DNA of 64,000 nt from Luteibacter jiangsuensis (GTDB taxonomy: Bacteria; Pseudomonadota; Gammaproteobacteria; Xanthomonadales; Rhodanobacteraceae). This document shows positions 39,026 to 48,438 of this stretch, one piece after another; the first letter of the stretch is position 1; every line of letters starts with the position of its first letter. Position numbers and translations under genes: made by a program. Below the pieces are notes generated by a model that saw nothing but the letters and a program-made list of their open reading frames with translations, was not told where the DNA came from and did not search any database. Location of the stretch: contig NZ_JAUSSK010000003.1 of the NCBI RefSeq assembly GCF_030812295.1, positions 496,001-560,000 on the forward strand, written 5' to 3'.

Positions 39026-39907
39026 TTATAACGTCGGGGTAGTGGTAAGGCTACTGCGGCGTAGCGCCGCAGGTTCGAATTCGTTCAGAGCCTCGCGCAG
39101 GAGGCTGGCCGGATCGGCCGCTTCGGCGGCCACGTCGACGCCTAGCCGTCCAAGCGCCCTGCGCAGCGCCGGCAGCGGATCGGCCGGGTCGACGGGTTGC
39201 GCTGCCGTCGACTTGGACAGTTTCCGTCCCTCGGCGTCGAGAACCAGGGGCAGGTGCAGGTAGCCCGGACGCGGCAGCCCGAGCAGGCATTGCAGGTGGA
39301 TTTGCCGGGCCGTCGACTCGAGCAGGTCGGCGCCGCGTACCACGTGGGTCACGCCTTGTTCGCCGTCGTCGACCACACAGGCCAGCTGATAGGACCATAA
39401 GCCTTCCACGCGGCGGATCACGAAATCGCCAGCCACCTCGCGCAGGTTTTCCTCCTGGGGGCCCTGGAGGTCGTCCTGCCATCGGATCGTGAGATCGGGA
39501 GCGCGCAGCCGCCATGCCGGGGGGCGCGAGGGATCGGCCGGCGCGACGCAATGGCCGTCGCGGTGGATGCCTCCGTGGGCGGCGAGGTCGGCCCTGCTGC
39601 ACCAGCAAGGGAACACGTGCCCGTCCCGGCGGAGCCTTTCGAACGCCGCTTCATACAGGCCGCCCCTGAGCGACTGGTAGACCGGTGGCTGGTCGGGCGG
39701 CAAGCCGAAGGCATCCAGGGCGGAAAGGATCGCGGCGGCCGATCCGGGAACCTCGCGTGGCGGATCGATGTCTTCGATGCGCACGAGCCATTCGCCGCCC
39801 GCGCGGCGCGCGACCAGCCAGCTGCCCACGGCGGCCACGAGCGAGCCGAAATGCAGGGCGCCGGTGGGGGAGGGTGCGAAGCGTCCGCGGTAGCGTTGGC
39901 GTGTCAT
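39026..39907 (-). CDS. gluQ: Glutamyl-Q tRNA(Asp) synthetase
   Basis: 293 residues from ATG 39907; upstream ATGs at 39934 and 39991 are less likely. It is a catalytic-domain-only paralogue of GluRS: class I signature FAPSPTGALHFGSL, the KMSKS-like RKLSKS, and no anticodon-binding domain. Cysteines in CWCSRADL and DGHC fit the zinc site of GluQ-RS. It glutamylates queuosine in tRNA(Asp). It is followed on the same strand by phaB, 45 bases away. Confidence 0.93.
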   Translation of the reverse strand: MTRQRYRGRFAPSPTGALHFGSLVAAVGSWLVARRAGGEWLVRIEDIDPPREVPGSAAAILSALDAFGLPPDQPPVYQSLRGGLYEAAFERLRRDGHVFPCWCSRADLAAHGGIHRDGHCVAPADPSRPPAWRLRAPDLTIRWQDDLQGPQEENLREVAGDFVIRRVEGLWSYQLACVVDDGEQGVTHVVRGADLLESTARQIHLQCLLGLPRPGYLHLPLVLDAEGRKLSKSTAAQPVDPADPLPALRRALGRLGVDVAAEAADPASLLREALNEFEPAALRRSSLTTTPTL

Positions 39908-40028
39908 CGGGAAGCGGGTTGAGAGGTTTCTCATTGGCCGTACGGCGCCGGGCGCACAGTTTAGGCGATGCCGGTGTCCGGCCGCCCGCATCGGGACGGC
40001 TTTCCGTTGGGAGCCGGGGCCTCCGGCA

Positions 40029-40052
40029 TTGAATGTTCAGCGTTCGCCCCGA
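40029..40052 (+). promoter_or_regulatory. Possible heat-shock (sigma-32-like) promoter upstream of htpX
   Basis: TTGAA at 40029-40033 and CCCCGA at 40047-40052, spaced 13 bases apart, loosely fit the sigma-32 pattern (CTTGAA, 13-17 bases, CCCCAT). The site is about 50 bases before the htpX ATG. The match is partial; position and gene identity make it plausible. Confidence 0.35.
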
Positions 40053-40103
40053 AAACTTGTACCAGGCGGCGCCATACGCCAGCCGCCATGAGAGAGACTA
40101 GCC

Positions 40104-40994
40104 ATGTTCAAACGTATCGCTTTGTTCGTCGCGACCAACCTCGCGGTCATCGTCCTGCTCACCAGCGTCTGCCATGTACTGGGAATCGACCAGTGGGCCG
40201 CCCAGCGCGGCATGGGTATCGGCGGGCTGATCGTCTTCGCCTCCGTGTTCGGCATGGGCGGCGCCTTCGTGTCCCTAGCCATCTCCAAGTGGATGGCGAA
40301 GATGTCCACTGGCGCCAAGGTCATCACCGAGCCGCGCAACGAGTCCGAACGCTGGCTGCTCGAGACGGTGCGCCGTCACGCCGAGAAGGCCGGCATCGGC
40401 ATGCCCGAGGTAGCGGTGTACGACGCCCCGGAAATGAACGCTTTCGCCACCGGCATGAGCCGTAACAAAGCCCTGGTGGCGGTGAGCACCGGATTGCTCC
40501 AGCAGATGGACCGCGAGCAGGTCTCGGCCGTGCTCGGCCATGAGATCGGCCACGTCGCCAATGGCGACATGGTCACCCTGACCCTCATCCAGGGCGTCCT
40601 CAATACCCTGGTGATCGTGCTGGCCCGCATCGTCGGCCGTGTCGTCGACAGTTGGCTGAGCGGTGGCCGCGATCGCGACGGCGAGGGCGGCATGGGCTAC
40701 TTCGTGGTGGTGATGGTCCTGCAGATCGTGTTCGGCCTGTTCGCCTCGATCATCGTCATGTGGTTCTCGCGCTGGCGCGAGTTCCGGGCCGACGCGGCGG
40801 GCGCCAGCCTGGCGGGCCGTGCCTCGATGATCTCGGCCCTGCAGCGGCTGTCGGCCAACCATGGCGACACGACGCTCCCGCAGACGATCCAGGCCTTCGG
40901 CATTTCCGGGCACCTGGCCACGGGCCTCAAGCGCCTGTTCATGAGCCACCCGCCGATCGAGGAGCGGATCGCCGCGTTGCAGAACGGGCGCTGA
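40104..40994 (+). CDS. htpX: Membrane zinc metalloprotease HtpX
   Basis: 296 residues, the usual size. Two N-terminal membrane helices (about 4-24 and 33-55) precede the zinc motif HEIGHVANGD (about residue 147), and two further hydrophobic stretches (about 160-180 and 193-213) and the EFRADAAGA third-ligand block follow. It degrades misfolded inner-membrane proteins with FtsH. It is next to htpG, but an intervening repeat cluster suggests separate transcription. Confidence 0.96.
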   Translation: MFKRIALFVATNLAVIVLLTSVCHVLGIDQWAAQRGMGIGGLIVFASVFGMGGAFVSLAISKWMAKMSTGAKVITEPRNESERWLLETVRRHAEKAGIGMPEVAVYDAPEMNAFATGMSRNKALVAVSTGLLQQMDREQVSAVLGHEIGHVANGDMVTLTLIQGVLNTLVIVLARIVGRVVDSWLSGGRDRDGEGGMGYFVVVMVLQIVFGLFASIIVMWFSRWREFRADAAGASLAGRASMISALQRLSANHGDTTLPQTIQAFGISGHLATGLKRLFMSHPPIEERIAALQNGR

Positions 40995-41004
40995 GGCTAG
41001 CCGA

Positions 41005-41095
41005 ATCGCCGACAGGGGCGGCTCCCACCAGAGCGGTACACCGCATCCCGGACGGAGCCGCGGCCTGCTTGGTGGGAGCCGACCCTGTCGGCGAT
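41005..41095. repeat. REP-like repeat pair, copy D (between htpX and htpG)
   Basis: Here the arms are in the opposite order to copies A-C: ATCGCCGACAGGGGCGGCTC starts at 41005 and GGTGGGAGCCGACCCTGTCG starts at 41071. The pair lies between htpX and htpG, which are only 181 bases apart. Confidence 0.85.
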
Positions 41096-41175
41096 TCAGG
41101 CGACGATCCACCCTTTTTTCGGCCCCGCCCCGCCCACATAATCCGGTGTCTGTCCCACCCTGAAGGAACGGCACC

Positions 41176-43041
41176 GTGAGCCAGGAAACCCGTAAGTTCG
41201 AAGCCGAAGTCGCCCAGGTCCTGCACCTGGTCACCCATTCCCTCTACTCGCACAAGGAAATTTTCCTTCGCGAGCTGATCTCCAACGCCTCCGACGCCTG
41301 CGACAAGCTGCGATTCGAAGCGCTGGCCGATCCCAGCCTCACCGATGGCGATGCCGACCTGCGCATCCAGGTCAGCTGGGATCCGGAGGCGCGAACCATC
41401 AGCGTCCGCGACAACGGCATCGGCATGAGCCGGGACGAGGTCGTCGCCAATATCGGCACGATCGCCAGCTCCGGCACCCGGCGTTACCTGGAAGCCCTTT
41501 CCGGCGAACAGAAGGCCGATGCCCGCCTGATCGGCCAGTTCGGCGTGGGCTTCTACTCCGCCTTCGTCGTGGCCGACAAGGTCACGGTGATCACGCGCCG
41601 TGCCGGCCTGCCCGCGGTCGAGGGCGTTCGCTGGGAAAGCGACGGCAAGGGCGAGTACAGCCTCGAAGACACCAACGTCACCGAGCGCGGCACCACGGTG
41701 GTGCTGCACCTGAAGGCCGACGAGGACGAGTTCCTCAAGTCCTGGACGTTGCGCAGCGCGATCACCAAGTATTCCGACCACGTGGCCTTCCCGATCCGCA
41801 TGCCCGCCGAAAAGGACGGCAAGCCGGACCCGACCGAATGGACGACGATCAATTCGGCCTCCGCGTTGTGGTCCCGTCCCAAGAGCGAGATCACGGACGA
41901 GGAATACCAGAACTTCTACAAGGCGTTGGGCCACGACTTCAACGATGCCCTGGCCTGGACGCATAACCGCGTCGAGGGCAACCAGAGCTACACGACGCTG
42001 CTCTACGTGCCGGAGCAACCGCCGTTCGACCTGATGATGGGTGGCCGCGACGAGCGCAAGGGGTTGAAGCTCTACATCAAGCGCGTTTTCATCATGGACG
42101 CGGCCGAAGAGCTCCTGCCGAACTACCTCCGCTTTGTCCGCGGCGTCGTCGATGCCGACGACCTGCCGCTCAACGTGAGCCGCGAAATTCTCCAGCAGAA
42201 TCGCCAACTCGAGCGGATCAAGACCGCCTGCGTGAAGCGCGTGCTCGACCTGCTCGAGAAAATTTCGCGCGACGAGCCGGAGAAGTTCGCCACGTTCCTT
42301 GCCGGCTTCGGCAACACGCTGAAGGAAGGTATCGTCGAGGACACGGCGAACCGCGAACGCATCGCCAAGCTGCTGCGCTTCGCTTCCACGAAGGGCGACG
42401 GCGCGGCGAAGACGGTTTCGTTCGACGACTACATCGGCCGCATGGCGGTGGGCCAGGACACGATCTGGTATGTCACCGCCGACAGCTACGCAGCCGCTGC
42501 CGGCAGTCCACAACTCGAAGCGCTGAAGGCCAAGGGCATCGAGGTCCTCCTGATGTCCGATCGCGTGGACGAGTGGATGCTCGGCTACCTGACGGAATAC
42601 GAAGGCAAGCGCCTGCGTAACGTCGCCAAGGGCGAATTCCCGCTCGACGAAGCCGACAAGGCGAAGCAGGAAGCGGCCGCCGTCGAGGCCGCGCCGTTGC
42701 TGGAACGCACGAAGAAGCTGCTCGGCGATCGCGTGGGCGACGTGCGCGTCTCGGCGCGCCTCACCGATTCGCCGTCGTGCCTGGCACTGGCCGACTTCGA
42801 CCTGGCCCCGCACCTCGCACGCCTGTTGCGCGAAGCCGGTCAGGACGTACCCGAGTCGAAGCCGGTGCTGGAACTCAATCCGGAGCATCCGCTGGTGAAG
42901 CGGCTGGCCGGCGAGGGTGACGACGCGAAGGCTGGCGATATCGCGGGATTGTTGCTCGAGCAGGCGGAGATCACGGCGGGTGCGCAGCTGGCTGATCCGG
43001 CGGCCTTCGTGCAGCGGATGAACCGGGTGTTGCTGGGCTAG
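41176..43041 (+). CDS. htpG: Hsp90 chaperone HtpG
   Basis: 621 residues starting with GTG 41176 after GAAGGAACG. The N-terminal GHKL ATPase carries [32 protein letters not shown] and [11 protein letters not shown]; the middle domain has [23 protein letters not shown] and [14 protein letters not shown]; the C-terminal dimerisation domain ends at VLLG. It is full length and all expected motifs are intact. Confidence 0.97.
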   Translation: MSQETRKFEAEVAQVLHLVTHSLYSHKEIFLRELISNASDACDKLRFEALADPSLTDGDADLRIQVSWDPEARTISVRDNGIGMSRDEVVANIGTIASSGTRRYLEALSGEQKADARLIGQFGVGFYSAFVVADKVTVITRRAGLPAVEGVRWESDGKGEYSLEDTNVTERGTTVVLHLKADEDEFLKSWTLRSAITKYSDHVAFPIRMPAEKDGKPDPTEWTTINSASALWSRPKSEITDEEYQNFYKALGHDFNDALAWTHNRVEGNQSYTTLLYVPEQPPFDLMMGGRDERKGLKLYIKRVFIMDAAEELLPNYLRFVRGVVDADDLPLNVSREILQQNRQLERIKTACVKRVLDLLEKISRDEPEKFATFLAGFGNTLKEGIVEDTANRERIAKLLRFASTKGDGAAKTVSFDDYIGRMAVGQDTIWYVTADSYAAAAGSPQLEALKAKGIEVLLMSDRVDEWMLGYLTEYEGKRLRNVAKGEFPLDEADKAKQEAAAVEAAPLLERTKKLLGDRVGDVRVSARLTDSPSCLALADFDLAPHLARLLREAGQDVPESKPVLELNPEHPLVKRLAGEGDDAKAGDIAGLLLEQAEITAGAQLADPAAFVQRMNRVLLG

Positions 43042-43050
43042 TCGCAGCGA

Positions 43051-43242
43051 ATCGCCGACAGGGTCGGCTCCCACCAGACAGCCGAGATTCCCACCAGGCC
43101 AGTCCCGGATGGCTTGGTGGGAATTCTGGATGGCTTGCCGGGAGTTGGCTCTCCATCGGTGTGGTGGAAGCCGACCTTGTCGGCGATCCCGCGGCAGCGG
43201 GCCGGGTGGTAGCAAGCCCATCGCCGCTGAAGCGGCTCCCAC
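43051..43242. repeat. REP-like repeat cluster, copy E (after htpG)
   Basis: At least three arms: ATCGCCGACAGGGTCGGCTC from 43051, a forward arm with GCCGACCTTGTCGGCGATCC around 43163-43190, and a degenerate arm CATCGCCGCTGAAGCGGCTC from 43219. Between them are partial GTGGGA/TCCCAC fragments. This fills most of the 322-base gap up to the AEC transporter; nothing coding is seen there. Confidence 0.8.
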
Positions 43243-43363
43243 GGATAAGCAGGCCCCTTGAGTAAGTAGACCCCCTTAGGCAGGCGCCTTGAAGTTCAGC
43301 GGGCTCCCGCAACCGCCCCACACGAATGACAGTCCGCAGCGGCCGCTGTTATCGTCGCCGTCC

Positions 43364-44269
43364 ATGTCCGCTCTCTTGATCCTCTTCGTCTGCCTTGCCC
43401 TCGGCATGCTGTGCCGGCGCTTCGTCGCGCTTCCCGAAGGGATCGTGCCCGGGATCAACTGGTGGGTGCTGAATATCGCGCTGCCTGCGCTGGTGCTGGC
43501 GCTCGTGCCGAAGGTGACGGTCGATGCGCAGCTATGGTTTCCGGTCGCGGGCATGTACGTGACCTTCTTCGGCGCCTGGGCCGTGTTCGCCACGCTCGGC
43601 AAGGTCTTCTCGTGGTCCCCGCACCGGGTCGGTTGCCTGACCCTCGTTTGCGGGCTCGGCAATACCTCGTTCGTGGGTTATCCGATGATGGAGGCCTTGC
43701 ATGGGAAGGCGGGCCTTTCCATTGCCGTGATCGCTGACCAGTTGGGATGCTTTCCACTGTTGGCCGCCGGGGGCATCGTCGTGGCGTCGATCTATTCCGG
43801 GAGGGGTGCGAACCTTTCCACGATCGCCCGTCGCGTGCTGACCTTCCCGGCGTTTCTCGCGCTGGTGGCTGGCGTGATCGTCGGTCTGGCCGGTGGCTGG
43901 CCGGAAGCGGTGGAGAAGCTGTTGCTGCAGATCGGCCAGACGCTGACGCCCCTGGCACTGTTTTCCGTGGGCCTGCAGTTCAGCCTGCATCTGCGCCGTG
44001 AGCAGATCGGACCGTTGGTGGCAGGCCTCGGTTGGAAGCTGCTGCTGGCGCCTTTGGCCGCGTTGGGCATCGGCCTCGCCGCCGGCGTCGGAGGTCTGAC
44101 GCTCACGGTCGGCGTTCTCCAGGCCGCCATGGCGCCGATGATCTCGGCGGCTATCCTGGCCGACCAGTACGGGCTGGAACCGCGCCTGGCCAATACCGTC
44201 CTCGGTGCGGGCATCCTACTGTCCCTGGTGACGATTCCGGTGGGCAATCTGTTCCTGCCGGCAGGATGA
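43364..44269 (+). CDS. AEC-family (auxin efflux carrier-like) transporter
   Basis: 301 residues from ATG 43364 (MSALLILFVCLALGML); an upstream in-frame start lies in repeat DNA and was rejected. About ten hydrophobic helices span the protein, with the crossover motif GNTSFVGYPM in the middle and LAPLAALGIGLAAG plus AMAPMISAAILADQYGL in the second half, the pattern of AEC/membrane-transport permeases. Such proteins export organic anions or amino-acid derivatives; the substrate is unknown. Confidence 0.88.
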   Translation: MSALLILFVCLALGMLCRRFVALPEGIVPGINWWVLNIALPALVLALVPKVTVDAQLWFPVAGMYVTFFGAWAVFATLGKVFSWSPHRVGCLTLVCGLGNTSFVGYPMMEALHGKAGLSIAVIADQLGCFPLLAAGGIVVASIYSGRGANLSTIARRVLTFPAFLALVAGVIVGLAGGWPEAVEKLLLQIGQTLTPLALFSVGLQFSLHLRREQIGPLVAGLGWKLLLAPLAALGIGLAAGVGGLTLTVGVLQAAMAPMISAAILADQYGLEPRLANTVLGAGILLSLVTIPVGNLFLPAG

Positions 44270-44307
44270 GCCTTGGTAACGCACGGGCACGGCCTTACCC
44301 TCTGCGC

Positions 44308-44706
44308 ATGACCGATCCGACGATCTCCCCAGGTGTACGTGCCGATGTGTGGCTTTGGGCTGCGCGCTTCTTCAAGACCCGCAGCCTGGCCAAGCAGGCG
44401 ATCGATGGCGGCAAGGTGGAACTCAACGACGCGACGTGCAAGCCCGCCAAGCTGGTGTACGTGGGGGACACGCTCCGGATCAACCGGGGCGAGGAACGTC
44501 TGGCTTGCGTCGTCTCGGCGCTATCGGAAAAGCGCGGACCGGCATCCGAAGCGCAGAAGCTCTACACGGAAACGGAAGAAAGTGTCGCCGAACGTGCGCG
44601 CCGGAAAGAGGATCGCCGCCTCACGGGTGGCGCCTTGCTGCGCCCCGACTCACGTCCGGACAAGCACGCGCGGCGCCTGATCCAGGACCTGAAGAAGACC
44701 CTCTGA
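44308..44706 (+). CDS. hslR: Ribosome-associated heat-shock protein Hsp15 (S4 domain)
   Basis: 132 residues from ATG 44308. The S4 RNA-binding domain is clear: VRADVWLWAARFFKTRSLAKQAIDGGKVELND...VYVGDTLRINRG. A basic C-terminal tail (RRLTGGALLRPDSRPDKHARRL) matches Hsp15, which binds 50S subunits carrying stalled nascent chains. The gap to the convergent mutS (44707-44897) shows no feature I can support. Confidence 0.9.
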   Translation: MTDPTISPGVRADVWLWAARFFKTRSLAKQAIDGGKVELNDATCKPAKLVYVGDTLRINRGEERLACVVSALSEKRGPASEAQKLYTETEESVAERARRKEDRRLTGGALLRPDSRPDKHARRLIQDLKKTL

Positions 44707-44897
44707 CTCTTGGCTCCGGAAAAACCGCCCCCCGAATCCCCACCCGGGCTGCTGACTCGGATAGGGAAGGGGGACGCCACGGGGCCGGAAGATGGAGAGT
44801 CATAAGGCCCCGTGAAAGCGGCCTGGAAACTATAGGTAGCGCCGCCGGCTTAGGGAATTCGTTTGTTCGAATCGAACCGATAGTGACGCCCTATGGT

Positions 44898-47483
44898 TCA
44901 ACGCAGCATTTTTCGCAGCTTGTAGAGCTGGTCGAGCGCCTCGCGCGGCGTGAGGTCGTCCGGGTCGACCCCGCGTAGCGCTTCCTCCACCGGCGAAGGC
45001 AATGGCGGTGCGAACAATCCCATCTGCGGCGCCGCCGCAGGCGGTGTCACAACGGCGGCCGTGATTTCGTGTCCCTGTTCCAATGCCGCCAGATAGCGGC
45101 GCGCATCGGCGATCACGGATTTGGGCAACCCCGCCAGTGCGGCCACCTGCAACCCGAAACTGCGGTTCGCCGGACCGTCCTTGACGGTGTGCATGAAGAC
45201 CAGCTGTTCGCCGTACTCGACGGCGTCGAGGTGGACGTTCGCGATGGTCGGGAATTCGCCCGCCAGCTCGGTGAGTTCGAAGTAGTGCGTGGCGAACAAG
45301 GTGAACGCGCAGCTGGTGGCGGCCAGATGGACGGCCGCGGCGCGCGCCAGCGAGAGGCCATCGTAGGTGCTGGTGCCGCGGCCGACTTCATCCATCAACA
45401 CGAGGCTGCACTCGGTGGCGTTGTGCAGGATGTTCGCCGTCTCGCTCATTTCCACCATGAAGGTGGATTGGCCGCGCGACAGGTCGTCGCCGGCGCCGAT
45501 GCGGGTGAAGATGCGATCGATCGGCCCGATCGTGGCGGCCGATGCGGGCACGTAGCTGCCCACGTGCGCGAGCAGCACGATCAACGCGTTCTGGCGCATG
45601 TAGGTGGACTTACCGCCCATGTTCGGACCGGTGATCACCAGCATGCGGCGGCTCTTGTCGAGCGCGAGGTCGTTCGGCTCGAAGGGCTCGTCGCGAACCT
45701 TCTCGACGACGGGATGGCGGCCGCGTTCGATGCGGATGCCCGGTACATCGGTCAATTCCGGTGCCGCCCAGTCCAGCGTCTCGGCGCGCTCGGCGAGGTT
45801 GGCCAGCACGTCCAGTTCGGCCATCGCCGCGGCGGCGGTTTTCAGTTCGGGCAGGTGCTCGATCAGCTTGTCGAGCAGCAATTCGTACAGTGCCCGCTCG
45901 CGCATCAGCGAGCGTTCCTTCGCGGACAGCACCTTGTCCTCGAACTGCTTCAGTTCCTCGGTGATGTAGCGCTCGGCGTTCTTCGTGGTCTGCCGGCGGG
46001 TGTAGTGCTGCGGTGCTTTCTCCGCCTGCGCCTTGGTGATTTCGATGTAATAGCCGTGGACGCGGTTGTAGCCGACCTTCAACGTCGGGATGCCGCTGGC
46101 GGCTTTCTCGCGTTCCTCCATGTCGACCAGGAACTGGTCGGCGTTGGTGGAGAGGCGGCGCAGTTCGTCCAGTTCCTCGTCGTAGCCTTCGGCGAGCACG
46201 CCGCCGTCGCGAAGCAGCACGGGCGGCTGTTCGACGATGGCACGGGCAAGCAAGGTGGCGGTTTCCGCGTGGTCGCCGATGCGTTCGACGAGGCCGTGCA
46301 ACAAGGGACTGTCGATGCCGGCGATGTCGTCGCGCAGCCCGGGGGCCGCGGCGAGGCCATCGCGCAACGTGGAGAGATCGCGCGGACGCGCCGAGCGCAA
46401 GGCCACGCGCGCCAGGATGCGTTCGAGGTCGCCGATGCCGCGCAGGCGCTCGCGCAAGGTCGCGTGACGGCGTGCATCGATGAGGCTGCCGATCGCCTGG
46501 TGACGGCCACGCAACACGTGGCGGTCGCGCAGCGGACGGTTGAGCCAGCGGCGCAGCAGGCGCGCGCCCATGGGGGTCACCGTCTCGTCGAGCACGCCCA
46601 GCAAGGTGTTTTCGACGTTGCCGCTCTGGTGCGTGTTGATCTCCAGGTTGCGCCGCGTGGCGGCGTCCATGGCGATGGTCTCGCCCGCGTTCTCCACCGC
46701 CATGCCGGTGAGATGGGGCAGGGCGCTCTTCTGGGTTTCCTCGACGTAACCGAGCAGGCAGCCGGCCGCGGCGATGGCCAGGGGCATGCCGTCCACGCCG
46801 AAGCCGAGCAGGTCGCGGGTCTTGAAGAAACGGCACAACTCGCGGGTGGCCGCATCGCCGTCGAAGTGCCAAGGTTGACGCTTGCGCAGGCCCGGCAGGG
46901 ATGACACGAGCTTAGGCCAGGCCACGTCCTCGCCGACCAGCGTTTCGGCGGGCTGCAGGCGAGCCAGCTCGGCGGCCAACCCTTCGGCCGACGACACTTC
47001 GGTGAGCAGGAAGCGGCCGGTGGAGAGGTCCACCCAGGCCAGCCCATAGCCCTTCGAGCCAGCGGCGATGGAAAGCAGCAGGTTGTCACGGCGCTCTTCC
47101 ATCAGCGCGGCGTCGGTCACGGTGCCGGGCGTGACGATGCGCACGACTTCGCGCTTGACCGGACCCTTCGACGTGGCCGGGTCGCCGATCTGCTCGCACA
47201 GCGCCACCGACTCGCCCAGCCTCACCAGCCGCGCCAGGTAATTTTCCACGGCGTGGTAAGGCACGCCGGCCATGGGAATCGGGGCGCCGGCCGACTGGCC
47301 GCGCTGGGTCAGGGTGATGTCGAGCAACCGCGCCGCCTTGCGCGCGTCGTCGTAGAAGAGCTCGTAGAAGTCACCCATCCGGAAGAACAGGAGGATGTCC
47401 GGATGCTCGGCTTTCGCCGCGAGGTACTGGCGCATGAAGGGCGTATGCCCGGCGGCCACCGAGGTGTCTTCTGCTAGAGCCAT
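44898..47483 (-). CDS. mutS: DNA mismatch repair ATPase MutS
   Basis: 861 residues, full length. Mismatch-recognition domain I has the Phe-x-Glu motif in GDFYELF. The ATPase carries Walker [14 protein letters not shown] (about 620) and Walker [15 protein letters not shown], and the C-terminal dimerisation/MutL region is present. It recognises mispairs and recruits MutL. It stands alone, convergent with hslR. Confidence 0.97.
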   Translation of the reverse strand: MALAEDTSVAAGHTPFMRQYLAAKAEHPDILLFFRMGDFYELFYDDARKAARLLDITLTQRGQSAGAPIPMAGVPYHAVENYLARLVRLGESVALCEQIGDPATSKGPVKREVVRIVTPGTVTDAALMEERRDNLLLSIAAGSKGYGLAWVDLSTGRFLLTEVSSAEGLAAELARLQPAETLVGEDVAWPKLVSSLPGLRKRQPWHFDGDAATRELCRFFKTRDLLGFGVDGMPLAIAAAGCLLGYVEETQKSALPHLTGMAVENAGETIAMDAATRRNLEINTHQSGNVENTLLGVLDETVTPMGARLLRRWLNRPLRDRHVLRGRHQAIGSLIDARRHATLRERLRGIGDLERILARVALRSARPRDLSTLRDGLAAAPGLRDDIAGIDSPLLHGLVERIGDHAETATLLARAIVEQPPVLLRDGGVLAEGYDEELDELRRLSTNADQFLVDMEEREKAASGIPTLKVGYNRVHGYYIEITKAQAEKAPQHYTRRQTTKNAERYITEELKQFEDKVLSAKERSLMRERALYELLLDKLIEHLPELKTAAAAMAELDVLANLAERAETLDWAAPELTDVPGIRIERGRHPVVEKVRDEPFEPNDLALDKSRRMLVITGPNMGGKSTYMRQNALIVLLAHVGSYVPASAATIGPIDRIFTRIGAGDDLSRGQSTFMVEMSETANILHNATECSLVLMDEVGRGTSTYDGLSLARAAAVHLAATSCAFTLFATHYFELTELAGEFPTIANVHLDAVEYGEQLVFMHTVKDGPANRSFGLQVAALAGLPKSVIADARRYLAALEQGHEITAAVVTPPAAAPQMGLFAPPLPSPVEEALRGVDPDDLTPREALDQLYKLRKMLR

Positions 47484-47672
47484 GATTTTCCGAGGTCGAT
47501 CGATGGAGGTGGGCCGATGCCGGCACGCTGGCCGTACATGATAAGCGACGTCGGGCGGGCTTGCCGGAGACGATCATCGTGCCGGGCGGAAGCCTGACGT
47601 ACGCACGGATTCCCGGTGGCGGTGGCTGGTACTGTCCGTCTGGAGCTAAAACCATGAACTATAGGAGGGTCG

Positions 47673-48197
47673 ATGTCCGGCACATTCAGGAAGATGAGGG
47701 AACGCAGTTACCTGGCCTACGCGGCAGCGCTGGGCACGACTTTGCTCATTGCGAGCCACGCGGTATTCGCGAGCGAGCGAGGCCTTGGCCCGGCATCGGC
47801 CACGGCCGTGGAGGGGCAGTGGGGCTATCGCAGTGATTGCGGTTCCGGGCATTACGTGCGGTTTTCCGCCAAACCGGCGGGCGCCGATGTCGAGGGGACG
47901 TGGTCCGACGGTACACGAGCCGGAGGCGAGTCGGGCTCGTTCAAGGGCCGACTGCGCGAGGGCAAGCTCTTCGTTCGCTTTTGCAGCGACGAGGAGACCC
48001 GGGGCGGCTTCCCGCTATGCCCGGCCTACGGTACGGGCGACGACGCGTACTTCGTGCCTGTTGGCAAGGATCTCGCCTGGTACCGGACGTGGGGCTCGCC
48101 CGCCGACGGCAAGTTCGAAAAATACGTGGAATTGCATCGCACGGTCCACGGCGAAAAGGTGCCGCTGGATACCCGTTGTCCGGCCGGTTCGAACTGA
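47673..48197 (+). CDS. Secreted hypothetical protein, possible orphan immunity-like protein
   Basis: 174 residues with a strong AGGAGGG ribosome site. A signal peptide (about 12-33, ends VFASE) and four cysteines in the mature part suggest a periplasmic or secreted protein. Blocks such as GQWGYRSDCGSGHYVRFS and GGESGSFKGRLREGKLFVRFCSDEE are beta-rich; no known family was recognised. It is the only plus-strand gene beside the minus-strand T4SS locus and could be an accessory immunity protein, but this is speculation. Confidence 0.65.
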   Translation: MSGTFRKMRERSYLAYAAALGTTLLIASHAVFASERGLGPASATAVEGQWGYRSDCGSGHYVRFSAKPAGADVEGTWSDGTRAGGESGSFKGRLREGKLFVRFCSDEETRGGFPLCPAYGTGDDAYFVPVGKDLAWYRTWGSPADGKFEKYVELHRTVHGEKVPLDTRCPAGSN

Positions 48198-48403
48198 CGA
48201 CGTCCCTGAAGGGGATGGAACATGCCTGGATTGACTGACAACGAAGCCCGCGCACTGGCTTACTTTGTAATTGGCGTGACGGTCAATTCCAGCACGGAGT
48301 GGCAGCAAAACGCCGCGTAAGTTCCCTGGCAGGCTACACCGCAGCAGGCACAGCAATCACAGCCCCAACCGGAACAGCCGGGCATGCATCGCTGATGGGA
48401 TGT

Positions 48404-48433
48404 GAGAAGCCGCCCCTTGCAGGGCGGCTTCTC
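48404..48433. terminator. Strong stem-loop at the end of the T4SS locus
   Basis: GAGAAGCCGCCC (48404-48415) pairs with GGGCGGCTTCTC (48422-48433) around a 6-base loop. It begins 5 bases after the stop of the minus-strand effector gene. The T-run is short (TTTT on the plus side), so termination may serve either strand. Confidence 0.7.
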
Positions 48434-48438
48434 CGGTT

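Noticed and set aside
44707-44897. A tRNA or other RNA gene in the hslR-mutS gap
   Set aside because: No cloverleaf-like pattern, CCA end or T-loop sequence could be identified by eye.
48404-48433. A small RNA gene at the stem-loop
   Set aside because: The structure is adequately explained as a terminator next to the effector stop codon. No separate promoter was seen.
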